From contig JAJZFQ010000121.1 in the NCBI GenBank assembly GCA_021805275.1, positions 1-5,090 of the forward strand: a stretch of DNA of 5,090 nt. The letters run 5' to 3'. Position 1 is the stretch's first letter, and each line of letters begins with the position of its first letter. This stretch comes from Pseudomonadota bacterium. Its GTDB lineage: Bacteria > Pseudomonadota > Gammaproteobacteria > Steroidobacterales > Steroidobacteraceae. Below are positions 1 to 5,090 of this stretch, piece after piece. The position numbers and the translations under genes are program-made. The notes beneath the pieces were generated by a model. That model had not been told where the DNA came from, ran no database searches, and saw only the letters and a program-made list of their open reading frames with translations.

Positions 1-455
1 CGGCCAAGCTGTTCGAGGCCGGCGGGGAAGTCGCCGCCGTGCTCGCCGGCGGTCCGCAGCCGCTGCGCCAGGCGCTCGCGGCCTACGGCCGGCACCTCGG
101 CACCGCCTACCAGCTGGTCGATGACGTACTCGATTACCGCTCCGACCCGGCCGAGCGCGGCAAGAACCTCGGGGATGATCTGGCCGAGGGCAAGCCGACG
201 CTGCCGCTGATTCATGCGCTGCGCCGGGGCACCGAGGCGCAGCGCGCGGTGATCCGTCAAGCCATCGAGCAAGGCGGCGCGGAGATCGAACCGATCATCG
301 AGGCGATCGAAGCCACCGGCGGACTCGATTATGCCGCCCGCCTCGCCCAGCAAGCCGCTGACCAGGCGCTCCAGTCGCTGCAGGCGCTGCCCGATACGCC
401 CTACAAGCGCGGTCTGGCGGCGCTGGCACACTTCGCGGTGGAGCACACCACCTGA
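1..455 (+). CDS. ispB: Octaprenyl diphosphate synthase, C-terminal part
   Basis: This is the C-terminal part of a trans-polyprenyl diphosphate synthase, which adds isopentenyl diphosphate units to an allylic primer to make the side chain of ubiquinone or menaquinone. The reading frame is open from base 3 to a TGA at 453-455; the start and the first aspartate-rich motif lie left of the window. Visible are the family's second aspartate motif, LVDDVLDY (DDxxD at bases 120-134), then GKNLGDDLAEGKPTLPL, which is the conserved GKNxGDD and GKPTLP block. The C-terminus (ALPDTPYKRGLAALAHFAVE) matches, from memory, the E. coli IspB ending ALQVLPDTPWREALIGLAHIAV in pattern and length, so IspB is preferred over the shorter-chain IspA. 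The gene is GC-rich, looks like core chromosome, and appears intact at its 3' end. Confidence 0.93.
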   Translation, partial: AKLFEAGGEVAAVLAGGPQPLRQALAAYGRHLGTAYQLVDDVLDYRSDPAERGKNLGDDLAEGKPTLPLIHALRRGTEAQRAVIRQAIEQGGAEIEPIIEAIEATGGLDYAARLAQQAADQALQSLQALPDTPYKRGLAALAHFAVEHTT

Positions 456-484
456 TCGGCGCAACGGCCATCGTGTAATTGGCG

Positions 485-513
485 TTGAAGCGCGGACGCC
501 GCTTCAGTACACT
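485..513 (+). promoter_or_regulatory. Probable sigma-70 promoter of tRNA-Pro
   Basis: TTGAAG (485-490) and TACACT (508-513) are separated by 17 bp, close to the sigma-70 consensus and pointing at the tRNA 50 bp downstream. The bases after the -10 box are GC-rich (TCGCGGCCCC), like the discriminator of stringently controlled stable-RNA promoters. A 7-bp inverted repeat (TGAAGCG 486-492, CGCTTCA 500-506) overlaps the -35 box and spacer. It could instead be part of the ispB 3' end, but it has no T tract. The leader contains another pairing, CCCGCC (521-526) with GGCGGG (547-552). Confidence 0.6.
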
Positions 514-562
514 TCGCGGCCCCGCCACCGTGTGCCTCCACCGGGCGGCGGGTTCCTTCGCT

Positions 563-655
<93 letters not shown>

Positions 656-775
656 TGAGCGCTCGACAGCGCTGCTTGGCAAGCTCGCCGACTGATCAAC
701 ACATGCCAACATGCAGCCTCCGGGTACACCCGCACGCTGTGCCTGTCGATCCACGGACGCACATTCGTGGCGTGA

Positions 776-1216
776 TCAAGGCTTTTCGGTCTTCTCTCCA
801 AACTTCCACGGATTTACGACCGGCACGCTAGCGGCGACGAACGGTGCAGTATCGCGCGTGGCGACCTTAAATCCGTGCACCGCAGCAATGGCGGCGATCT
901 GGCCGTCGGCCATGGAGACCGTCCGTCCGGACGCACGGGCTCGGCTCATGCGTGTTGCATACATCGTGGCGGCCTGCTGATCAAATGGCAGAATCCGTGA
1001 TGCAAAGAGCGCCCCTATAAGCTCGGCGAGCGCGACGGCGAGTCCTTCCTTGCGCTTTCCATCTGGCAGAACTTCGACCCCGAGAAGCAGTTCCGACAGG
1101 CTGATCGAAGTGAGATATAACGTTTCGGCGATCTGCTCATCCAGCCAGGACTGCACCCGGCGATCAGCGTCGGGCTTCATGGGCTCGGAGACGACGTTCG
1201 TATCGAGAATGATCAC
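776..1216 (-). CDS. vapC: PIN-domain toxin ribonuclease, VapC/FitB family
   Basis: This encodes a 146-residue PIN-domain protein, the normal length for VapC/FitB toxins, which are Mg-dependent endoribonucleases held inactive by a partner antitoxin. The acidic active-site set is complete: D5 in the opening MIILDTNVVSE, E42 in SLSELLLG, D104 in SMADGQIAA and D122 in ATRD. The C-terminal PVVNPW resembles FitB-like members. The start is GTG at 1214-1216, giving a GTGA overlap with the antitoxin stop (1213-1215), so the pair is probably translationally coupled. Antitoxin-first order and overlap are standard for this class. Nothing suggests decay. The RNA target cannot be told from sequence; many VapC proteins cut tRNA or rRNA. 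The TGA stop lies 120 bp from the left repeat. Confidence 0.9.
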   Translation of the reverse strand: MIILDTNVVSEPMKPDADRRVQSWLDEQIAETLYLTSISLSELLLGVEVLPDGKRKEGLAVALAELIGALFASRILPFDQQAATMYATRMSRARASGRTVSMADGQIAAIAAVHGFKVATRDTAPFVAASVPVVNPWKFGEKTEKP

Positions 1217-1452
1217 ACGAACGAGGCCGTGCGCGGCGAGCTTTGATCACGGGTAACGTTGAGATCAAGGCCGCGAAAGCGCTGACCGAAAGCGGCGAGC
1301 GCCGAGCCGATCTTCACCCGACCCTCGGGCCGCACGACATCCTCCAGGATCGCCCGGATCTCGGCTTCCGTGCTCCGACCGTGCTGTGCAGCTCGCATTC
1401 GGAGCGCGCGATGGGTCTCGTCGGGTAGATTGCGAACGGTAACGACAGCCAT
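1213..1452 (-). CDS. Ribbon-helix-helix antitoxin, FitA-like
   Basis: This is a 79-residue antitoxin for the adjacent PIN toxin. The N-terminus MAVVTVRNLPDETHRALRMR is the beta strand and first helix of a ribbon-helix-helix DNA-binding domain, and the following AAQHGRSTEAEIRAILED is the typical FitA-family second helix. The segment after residue 45 (VKIGSALAAFGQRFRG) corresponds to the toxin-binding tail of FitA. The family dimerises, binds its own operator and, together with the toxin, represses the operon. The ATG at 1450-1452 is chosen because the ribbon strand begins at once; no clear Shine-Dalgarno sequence is visible, so translation may depend on a short leader. The last residues overlap the toxin start by 4 bp. 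It could equally be called vapB. Confidence 0.88.
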   Translation of the reverse strand: MAVVTVRNLPDETHRALRMRAAQHGRSTEAEIRAILEDVVRPEGRVKIGSALAAFGQRFRGLDLNVTRDQSSPRTASFV

Positions 1453-1468
1453 AACGACTTCGGGACGA

Positions 1469-1512
1469 CCAGAATGCTGTCAATGATATCATTCTGGAAG
1501 AAATGACTGCAA
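1469..1512 (-). promoter_or_regulatory. Promoter and likely operator of the FitA/FitB-like pair
   Basis: CCAGAATG (1469-1476) and CATTCTGG (1490-1497) form a perfect 8-bp inverted repeat with a 13-bp spacer. Nested in it is a perfect 12-bp palindrome, AATGATATCATT (1482-1493). On the minus strand TTGCAG (1507-1512) and TATCAT (1483-1488) give a -35/-10 pair with an 18-bp spacer, so the palindrome covers the -10 box. The centre lies about 30 bp before the antitoxin ATG. Ribbon-helix-helix antitoxins of this family repress by binding inverted repeats at their own promoter, so autorepression here is a reasonable inference. Confidence 0.55.
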
Positions 1513-1747
1513 GGTAATTTGCCTGATGCGCGGCCTACCCCCGACTTGTCCTCGCGGAGACCGCCTCTAGGGCGCTGATCCAAAACGCGCTTTCCCAGAA
1601 ACCCAGCTATCTCACCCGGACACGCACGGCGAGCGCAGGAACAGCGTGTAGCGCCTCACCCCGACCATTCCACGGAAGGCCACTGGCTTCCGCGGAGTTC
1701 CGGCCGCACCCGCTGCCATAGCGGCGACGGATGGATGGCACCTCGCG
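1513..1747. other. Intergenic junction between cassettes A and B
   Basis: No convincing gene is present in these 235 bases; the short frames lack recognisable domains. The stretch contains attachment-type repeat copy 2 and, beyond it, a small hairpin CCGCT (1710-1714) / AGCGG (1720-1724) just past the stop of the AbiEi-like gene. That hairpin has no T tract and is a poor terminator candidate. Confidence 0.5.
1635..1680 (+). repeat. Attachment-type direct repeat, copy 2 (diverged)
   Basis: This copy has GCAGGAACAGCG (1635-1646), 9 bp, then TCACCCCGACCA (1656-1667), then TTCCACGGAAGGC. Against copy 3 (3543-3588) it aligns without gaps over 46 bp with 6 mismatches, four of them in the 9-bp spacer. 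Against the tRNA copy the 12-base tRNA terminus is identical but the upstream block is absent. After CCA it reads TTCCACGG where copies 1 and 3 read GTCCAGGG. It marks the border between cassettes A and B. Confidence 0.8.
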
Positions 1748-2443
1748 CTACTCATCGTCAGACGCGTTCTCCCTCACGTCCGGGTCGAGATCGTATTCCT
1801 TCTTTCGTGTCTGCCAGACTTTGAGTTGCTCGACGAGTTCCATGGACCGGGCCAGCCTGCGTAAGCGCGGGCCGTTGAGCCGCTCGATCTCGACATCCAG
1901 AGGTGGGCCTGCAATTCTCGAATAACGAGACTCCCCCAGGTAGAGCCAGTCCAGCAGCGCCTTTTCCGGCGTTGCCCGAGAATACTTGACCTCGAGGTCA
2001 ATACGATCCTCCAGCTGCCCGGCGCGGTCGTCGAGGAGTCGCGCCGGCATGGAATGGAAGCGAAATTCAATGTCGGCCGCCTTCACCGGCCCCACGGACG
2101 GCACGTGGCCGCGTTCGTGAGGAACCACACTAGTCACGACATCAGGAAAGTTATTAGTGATACCGGCCTCGCCCAGCACAGTCTGAAGACTCACGATCGC
2201 CCCGGTTCGTATGAATCCGGCGGCTTCGGCCGCTGTCGGTCTCGGTGCCGCCAGTTGGTTAATATAGAGCCCACGGGTCATCGGTCGCAGAGAGCCGCTC
2301 GCGACCTGTTCGCGGACCCATCGAAAAAGCGTGTTGCGGGCCGGCTGCTTGCGCCGGTCCGATAGAACCGCGGCAAGCATCGGGATCGTGAGGACACGCG
2401 GCGCCTCAGCGCCCAGCAAGATCGATGTCGGCTGTCTGGACAT
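1748..2443 (-). CDS. AbiEi-like winged-helix antitoxin/regulator
   Basis: The product is a 231-residue protein resembling type IV antitoxins of the AbiEi family, which repress their own operon and counter an AbiEii nucleotidyltransferase. Residues about 17-62 look like a winged helix, ending in the family's RGLYIN wing. Residues about 65-170 form the C-terminal domain, with the hallmark ATPEKALLDWLYL at 157-169. An ATG at 2528-2530 would add 29 residues, but ATG at 2441-2443 is preferred: GAGG sits 6 bases before it and MSRQ leads directly into the domain. This start overlaps the upstream gene by 38 bp, which suggests translational coupling. In canonical abiE loci the antitoxin gene comes first; here it is second. 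The last residues (DPDVRENASDDE) are acidic and probably disordered. Confidence 0.82.
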   Translation of the reverse strand: MSRQPTSILLGAEAPRVLTIPMLAAVLSDRRKQPARNTLFRWVREQVASGSLRPMTRGLYINQLAAPRPTAAEAAGFIRTGAIVSLQTVLGEAGITNNFPDVVTSVVPHERGHVPSVGPVKAADIEFRFHSMPARLLDDRAGQLEDRIDLEVKYSRATPEKALLDWLYLGESRYSRIAGPPLDVEIERLNGPRLRRLARSMELVEQLKVWQTRKKEYDLDPDVRENASDDE

Positions 2444-3263
2444 GATCATCCTCGCCGGAGTCTTCCGCACGTGCCATGGCGGAGTCGACCCACCGCTCCA
2501 AATGATGCGCAACGTCGAGGCGAATCTCATCCCACCGGACCTCGTCTATGGACTGGCGTATCTCTGGGGCGATGTACGGCAGTAGCTCCGCGGCAGCCAT
2601 TGCAAAATCGATGAGCTCGATCTTGGCCATGATGACCGGCCGCTTCCGCTCGAGGATCTGTCGCGAAATCCGGCGAATCCATAGTTCGGTCGGATCAGCG
2701 CCGTGCCGGATCAACTCCGACAGATCGTACACATCGCGCGGAACACTGCGGTTCTCGCTCAGTAATGCATTTACCTTGCCGCCAGCCATTGCGGCCGGTC
2801 CGTACACGCGGACACTGAAGGGCGGAATGCGGTATGCGATCGGTGTATCGAAAGGCTTCGTCTCGATAAATTCGGGAGGCGGAACTCCCCGACGTGATAC
2901 CTCGACTTCCCAAACGATCTTGACGTCACCCGCCGCCGTCCCCACGATCCGCCACCGGGCGGAGCGCTCGCCCCGTTTGGTCTGGGCGACCTCTACGCCC
3001 GCCAGTCCCACAAGCCGGGCTGCCTGCATGAGCGCCTTGTTCATGTGAGTCTGCATGGACTGCTGCGAGACGTTGTCTTCGCAGTCGAAATCTACGTCCT
3101 TGGTGAGGCGCGTACTTCCGTAGAGTGCCCGCATGGCCATCCCGCCTTTCAGGATGAGGCGGCTGGCCCCCTGCCGCACCAGCAGGGCAATGAATTGCAT
3201 CTGAGTCCGGTCGCGAAACTCAGCCTCCGGGCTGAAACCGAGATCACCAGCAGAGAAGATCAT
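2406..3263 (-). CDS. AbiEii-like nucleotidyltransferase toxin
   Basis: This 285-residue protein belongs to the AbiEii/AbiGii (COG2253-like) branch of DNA polymerase beta-type nucleotidyltransferases, toxins of type IV systems that also abort phage infection. Visible motifs are LKGGMAMRALYGSTRLTKDVDF at residues 38-59 (GG 40-41, S50, metal-binding D56 and D58) and a later block with K163 in AGGKVNALL and RDVYDL at 176-181. Together these match the family's GS...DxD, K and RDxYDL motifs, so the catalytic core looks intact. The start is ATG at 3261-3263; no strong Shine-Dalgarno sequence precedes it. It is the first gene of the pair and overlaps its partner by 38 bp. Some family members add nucleotides to tRNA acceptor ends; the target here is unknown. 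Confidence 0.87.
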   Translation of the reverse strand: MIFSAGDLGFSPEAEFRDRTQMQFIALLVRQGASRLILKGGMAMRALYGSTRLTKDVDFDCEDNVSQQSMQTHMNKALMQAARLVGLAGVEVAQTKRGERSARWRIVGTAAGDVKIVWEVEVSRRGVPPPEFIETKPFDTPIAYRIPPFSVRVYGPAAMAGGKVNALLSENRSVPRDVYDLSELIRHGADPTELWIRRISRQILERKRPVIMAKIELIDFAMAAAELLPYIAPEIRQSIDEVRWDEIRLDVAHHLERWVDSAMARAEDSGEDDHVQTADIDLAGR

Positions 3264-3273
3264 ATTAGCACGA

Positions 3274-3306
3274 TAGTATCATAAAACTGATACTAATGTA
3301 CTAATG
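3274..3306 (-). promoter_or_regulatory. Operator-like repeats upstream of the AbiE-type pair
   Basis: TAGTATCA (3274-3281) and TGATACTA (3288-3295) form a perfect 8-bp inverted repeat with a 6-bp spacer. Right beside it, TACTAATG occurs twice in tandem (3291-3298, 3299-3306), overlapping the repeat's right arm, and a further TGATAC lies at 3305-3310. The centre is about 20 bp before the nucleotidyltransferase ATG. A possible -10 box on the minus strand is TATGAT (3278-3283), inside the repeat; the -35 region is weak. AbiEi proteins are known to bind inverted repeats at their own promoter, so this is the likely autoregulatory site. The sequence is AT-rich compared with the coding DNA around it. 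Confidence 0.6.
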
Positions 3307-3355
3307 ATACGGCATGGGAGAGGCGATCCGGCCCCCGCGCCGCCCCCCGGAGACG

Positions 3356-3382
3356 CGAAACCCCGCCGGGAGCGGGGCTTCG
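3356..3382 (-). terminator. Strong GC hairpin, terminator-like
   Basis: CCCCGC (3361-3366) and GCGGGG (3372-3377) form a perfect 6-bp stem with a 5-base loop. After one A-C mismatch the stem continues for four more pairs (CGAA 3356-3359 with TTCG 3379-3382). Read on the minus strand, the stem is followed only by a short TTTC, so the T tract is imperfect. It would stop minus-strand transcripts coming from the right before they enter the AbiE promoter. It could also simply be part of a larger structured element. Confidence 0.4.
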
Positions 3383-3542
3383 TCAGTCCGGATCCGCTTA
3401 CCTACCACCGGGGCAGACCTCTTGCGAGGCGGGCGTGCACCGAGCTGGCTTCAGTGCACCGGCGAAGCATAGGACCCGGACTTCCTTTGCAGAAGTCGAT
3501 GCAGTGCTGGGAAGTCATCGAACTCTGATTCGAATAGGGACC
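3383..3542 (-). other. Gene-free hairpin-rich stretch, possible small RNA
   Basis: No protein-coding signal was recognised here. Two further pairings follow the GC hairpin: CCTC (3418-3421) with GAGG (3426-3429) around TTGC, and GTGCAC (3435-3440) with GTGCAC (3454-3459) around a 13-base loop. A minus-strand transcript starting near repeat copy 3 and ending at the 3356-3382 hairpin would be about 180 nt. No convincing promoter was found, so the RNA is a suggestion only. The strand is chosen from the orientation of the terminator-like hairpin. Confidence 0.25.
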
Positions 3543-3591
3543 GCAGGAACAGCGCAAATCGCCTCACCCCGACCAGTCCAGGGAAGGCTGC
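3543..3591 (+). repeat. Attachment-type direct repeat, copy 3
   Basis: This copy carries GCAGGAACAGCG (3543-3554), 9 bp, then the 28-bp core 3564-3591 that is identical to the tRNA copy at 628-655. The identity includes 16 bp beyond the CCA end. The upstream block is shared with copy 2 but not with the tRNA. CAAATC (3555-3560) also matches the tRNA T loop at the same distance from the core. It marks the border between cassettes B and C. Confidence 0.85.
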
Positions 3592-3756
3592 AGACTTCCA
3601 CGGTGTTCTGGTCGGATCAGAAACGCCAGTGTTCGGCGGGGTTTCTGTCTGCCAAACCGCAGGTGAATCGGCCTCGTGCTGCGCGAACCCCATGCGGTTT
3701 CCGGATCACACTTCCAAATTCGTTCAAACTGTTGCTTGCCGCTCATCCCGAGCTCT
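3592..3756. other. Gap between repeat copy 3 and fic, with one hairpin
   Basis: No gene is supported in these 165 bases. CAGAAAC (3618-3624) and GTTTCTG (3641-3647) form a perfect 7-bp inverted repeat, with GCC (3625-3627) and GGC (3635-3637) able to extend it past a small bulge. It lies about 110 bp beyond the fic stop on the minus strand. It may act as an RNA hairpin at the end of the fic transcript or as an arm site next to the attachment repeat. Nothing decides between these. Confidence 0.35.
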
Positions 3757-4938
3757 TCACCCGCCGGATGCCGCGGCGACATTCACGGGCGCCTCCTCCT
3801 CGGCAGCCAATGCCTCGAGGTAACGTCGGTAGACGTACACCCGATCTCGGGCGCGTCCCGTAGACTCCTTGATGATCCCGCGCGACTCCAGCTCGCGCAG
3901 CAATGAATTGACGGTCGGCGTCGTGAGCCCCGTAGCTTCTCTCAGTGTCGCCACCGTGGCGACAGGCTTGGCTTGCAGCGCCTCCTGGATCATGAGCAGC
4001 GAGCCGGCAATCCTAGGTACCGCGCGTAGCTGTGTTCGATCCTCGTGGAACGCCTGCGTGACACGCCGGCCGGTTTCGATCGCGACCTCTGCGCTGTGAC
4101 GAATCGCCTCCGCGAAAAAATCTATCCAGCGCTCATAGTCCCCCTGCGCACGCACCGCGTTCAGCTCCGCGTAGTACTGTTGCCGGTGCTGTTTGAAATA
4201 CAAGCTGGGATACAGCAATGGTTTGTGCAAAACATGGTCGTGGCAGAGCATCAGGGTGATCAGCAAGCGCCCGACACGGCCATTGCCGTCCAGAAATGGG
4301 TGAATGGTTTCGAACTGCACATGGGCGAGGGCCGCTTTCACGACGGGAGTGGCCGGTTCGTGCAAGTACTGCTCCAGATTCGTGAGACACGCATCCAGGT
4401 GAGTGGGCGGTGGCGGCACGAAGGCCGCATTGCCAGGCCGCGTACCTCCGATCCAGTTCTGGGAGCGGCGAATTTCACCGGGCTGCTTCTGTGCACCGCG
4501 TCCATCGGCGAGCAGGATGCCGTGCATTTCGCGCAGCAGCCGGGTCGAGAGTGGGAAGCCGCCGGCCATTCGTTCCAAGCCGTGGTTCATTGCGTCGACG
4601 TAGCGCGAGACCTCCCGTACGTCATCACCCGGTGCGCCGCGCACCGCCGCGATCTCGTGTGCCAGCAGCTCATCCAGCGTGGATTGGGTGCCTTCGATCT
4701 GGGAGGAGAGAACTGCCTCTTTGCGAACGAATGTATAGAGCAGCAAGTCCACATTAGGCATCGTCGTCGCAGCGCCGTCGAGTCGTCCGAGGGAGAGCAT
4801 CGCTCGATCCAGTGCACGTTGAGACCCCGCCATAAAGGCGAGAGGCGGATCGGGAGGCAGCACCGGAGGTACGAAGGCGCGGACGGTCTCGCCGAGGGTC
4901 GTGGTCTCAATGTATGTTCCGAACAGATCCCGCTTCAT
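3757..4938 (-). CDS. fic: Class II Fic protein (AMP-transferase) with winged helix
   Basis: This 393-residue Fic-domain enzyme would transfer a nucleotide monophosphate, usually AMP from ATP, to a hydroxyl side chain of a target protein. The catalytic motif HPFLDGNGRVGR at 213-224 is complete (H213 base, D217 for metal, N219, R221 and R224 for phosphates). A flap, NWIGGTRPGNAAFVPPPP at 161-178, positions the target. The N-terminal domain holds SSQIEG at 78-83, matching the inhibitory [S/T]xxxE[G/N] motif with E82. Inhibition is therefore intramolecular (class II), and no separate antitoxin is needed or seen. Residues about 315-372 look like a winged helix (TLREATGLTTPTVNSLLREL), suggesting DNA binding and perhaps autoregulation. 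The ATG at 4936-4938 gives the usual family N-terminus; the ribosome binding site is weak. Target unknown; no sign of decay. Confidence 0.92.
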   Translation of the reverse strand: MKRDLFGTYIETTTLGETVRAFVPPVLPPDPPLAFMAGSQRALDRAMLSLGRLDGAATTMPNVDLLLYTFVRKEAVLSSQIEGTQSTLDELLAHEIAAVRGAPGDDVREVSRYVDAMNHGLERMAGGFPLSTRLLREMHGILLADGRGAQKQPGEIRRSQNWIGGTRPGNAAFVPPPPTHLDACLTNLEQYLHEPATPVVKAALAHVQFETIHPFLDGNGRVGRLLITLMLCHDHVLHKPLLYPSLYFKQHRQQYYAELNAVRAQGDYERWIDFFAEAIRHSAEVAIETGRRVTQAFHEDRTQLRAVPRIAGSLLMIQEALQAKPVATVATLREATGLTTPTVNSLLRELESRGIIKESTGRARDRVYVYRRYLEALAAEEEAPVNVAAASGG

Positions 4939-5090
4939 CGCTTCGGTCCCAGGGTGGAAGCACTTTACCCGCCGGCTCCATTATTTAAACATAGCGCCTT
5001 ATTTTTAACTAGCACTCTTGGTATGGCAAGAGATTTAACGAGCGAGCGTGGCTAGTTCAATATATCTGCAACGTTTTACTCTTCGTGACC
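4939..5090. promoter_or_regulatory. AT-rich region upstream of fic with nested inverted repeats
   Basis: No gene is recognised here. From about 4980 the sequence turns AT-rich, in contrast with everything to its left. CTCTTG (5015-5020) and CAAGAG (5027-5032) form a 6-bp hairpin. Around it, AACTAGC (5007-5013) and GCTAGTT (5051-5057) form a second inverted repeat. On the minus strand TTGCCA (5024-5029) with AAAAAT (5001-5006), 17 bp apart, is a weak promoter candidate for fic. The hairpin overlaps that -35 box, so it could be an operator for the winged-helix part of Fic. It could also be the end of an element lying to the right. Confidence 0.35.

Larger units (their letters stand above)
1656..3563. 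mobile_element. Cassette B: AbiE-type compartment between repeats 2 and 3
   Basis: This segment of about 1,908 bp lies between the second and third repeat cores. It carries an AbiEii-like nucleotidyltransferase and an AbiEi-like regulator on the minus strand, with their operator region at the right side. A strong hairpin and a hairpin-rich untranslated stretch follow before repeat copy 3. No recombinase is present. Compartment status is inferred from the repeats and from the parallel layout of its neighbours. Confidence 0.55.
3564..5090. mobile_element. Cassette C: Fic compartment, right end not in window
   Basis: This begins at repeat copy 3 and carries a single fic gene on the minus strand, reading towards the tRNA as in the other two compartments. 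No fourth repeat core or GCAGGAACAGCG block is found up to the right edge, so either the border lies further right or this is ordinary flanking island DNA. The mobile status is weaker here than for A and B. Confidence 0.35.

Noticed and set aside
658..673. AGCGCT hairpin as the tRNA terminator
   Set aside because: The stem is only 6 bp and no T tract follows, so a rho-independent terminator is not supported.
798..810. ACTTCCACGG near 801 and again at 3594-3603 as another repeat family
   Set aside because: The match is about 10 bp, one copy lies inside the 3' end of the PIN toxin gene, and the surroundings differ. Chance is a sufficient explanation.
2444..2530. Longer start for the AbiEi-like gene at 2530
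   Set aside because: The extra 29 residues lie wholly inside the upstream gene, look unlike the family N-terminus, and lack the GAGG spacing seen before the ATG at 2441-2443.
2548..3048. Plus-strand open frame of 166 codons
   Set aside because: It is antisense to the nucleotidyltransferase gene and its translation looks random and serine/arginine-rich.
4045..5055. Long plus-strand open frame of 336 codons
   Set aside because: It lies almost entirely antisense to the fic gene, whose product has complete family motifs. The plus-strand translation shows no recognisable domain, so it is a shadow of GC-rich coding DNA.

Overview
The window looks like a chromosomal tRNA insertion site in a GC-rich proteobacterium, most likely a gammaproteobacterium. 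The left end holds the C-terminal half of an IspB-type octaprenyl diphosphate synthase that resembles the E. coli enzyme closely. A promoter and an intact tRNA-Pro with anticodon CGG follow. I cannot name a genus from the sequence.

From the 3' end of the tRNA onward the window is accessory DNA. The last 12 bases of the tRNA gene (TCACCCCGACCA) plus adjoining bases occur three times in direct orientation: inside the tRNA (628-655), at about 1656-1680, and at 3564-3591. Copies 1 and 3 are identical over 28 bp. Copies 2 and 3 share a further upstream block (GCAGGAACAGCG, then 9 bp, then the core) that the tRNA copy lacks. These look like attachment-site repeats. They cut the region into three compartments. 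Compartment A (about 1.0 kb) holds a FitA/FitB-like (VapBC-type) toxin-antitoxin pair. Compartment B (about 1.9 kb) holds an AbiE-type pair, a nucleotidyltransferase and a winged-helix AbiEi-like partner, in the reverse of the usual gene order. Compartment C (at least 1.5 kb, open on the right) holds a class II Fic AMP-transferase with its own inhibitory motif and a C-terminal winged helix.

Each compartment holds a single toxin or defence-type module. All genes lie on the minus strand, reading towards the tRNA, with a promoter or operator region at the right end and a stop codon 68 to 165 bp from the left repeat. No integrase, transposase or cargo of another kind is visible. The arrangement resembles an array of small tRNA-anchored cassettes, each carrying one addiction module and probably moved by a recombinase encoded elsewhere.

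The gaps hold inverted and direct repeats that suit autoregulatory operators (1469-1497 before the FitA-like gene, 3274-3306 before the AbiE pair). There is also a strong GC hairpin (3356-3382) next to a hairpin-rich stretch (about 3400-3540) that might be a small structured RNA, and an AT-rich right end with nested inverted repeats upstream of fic.
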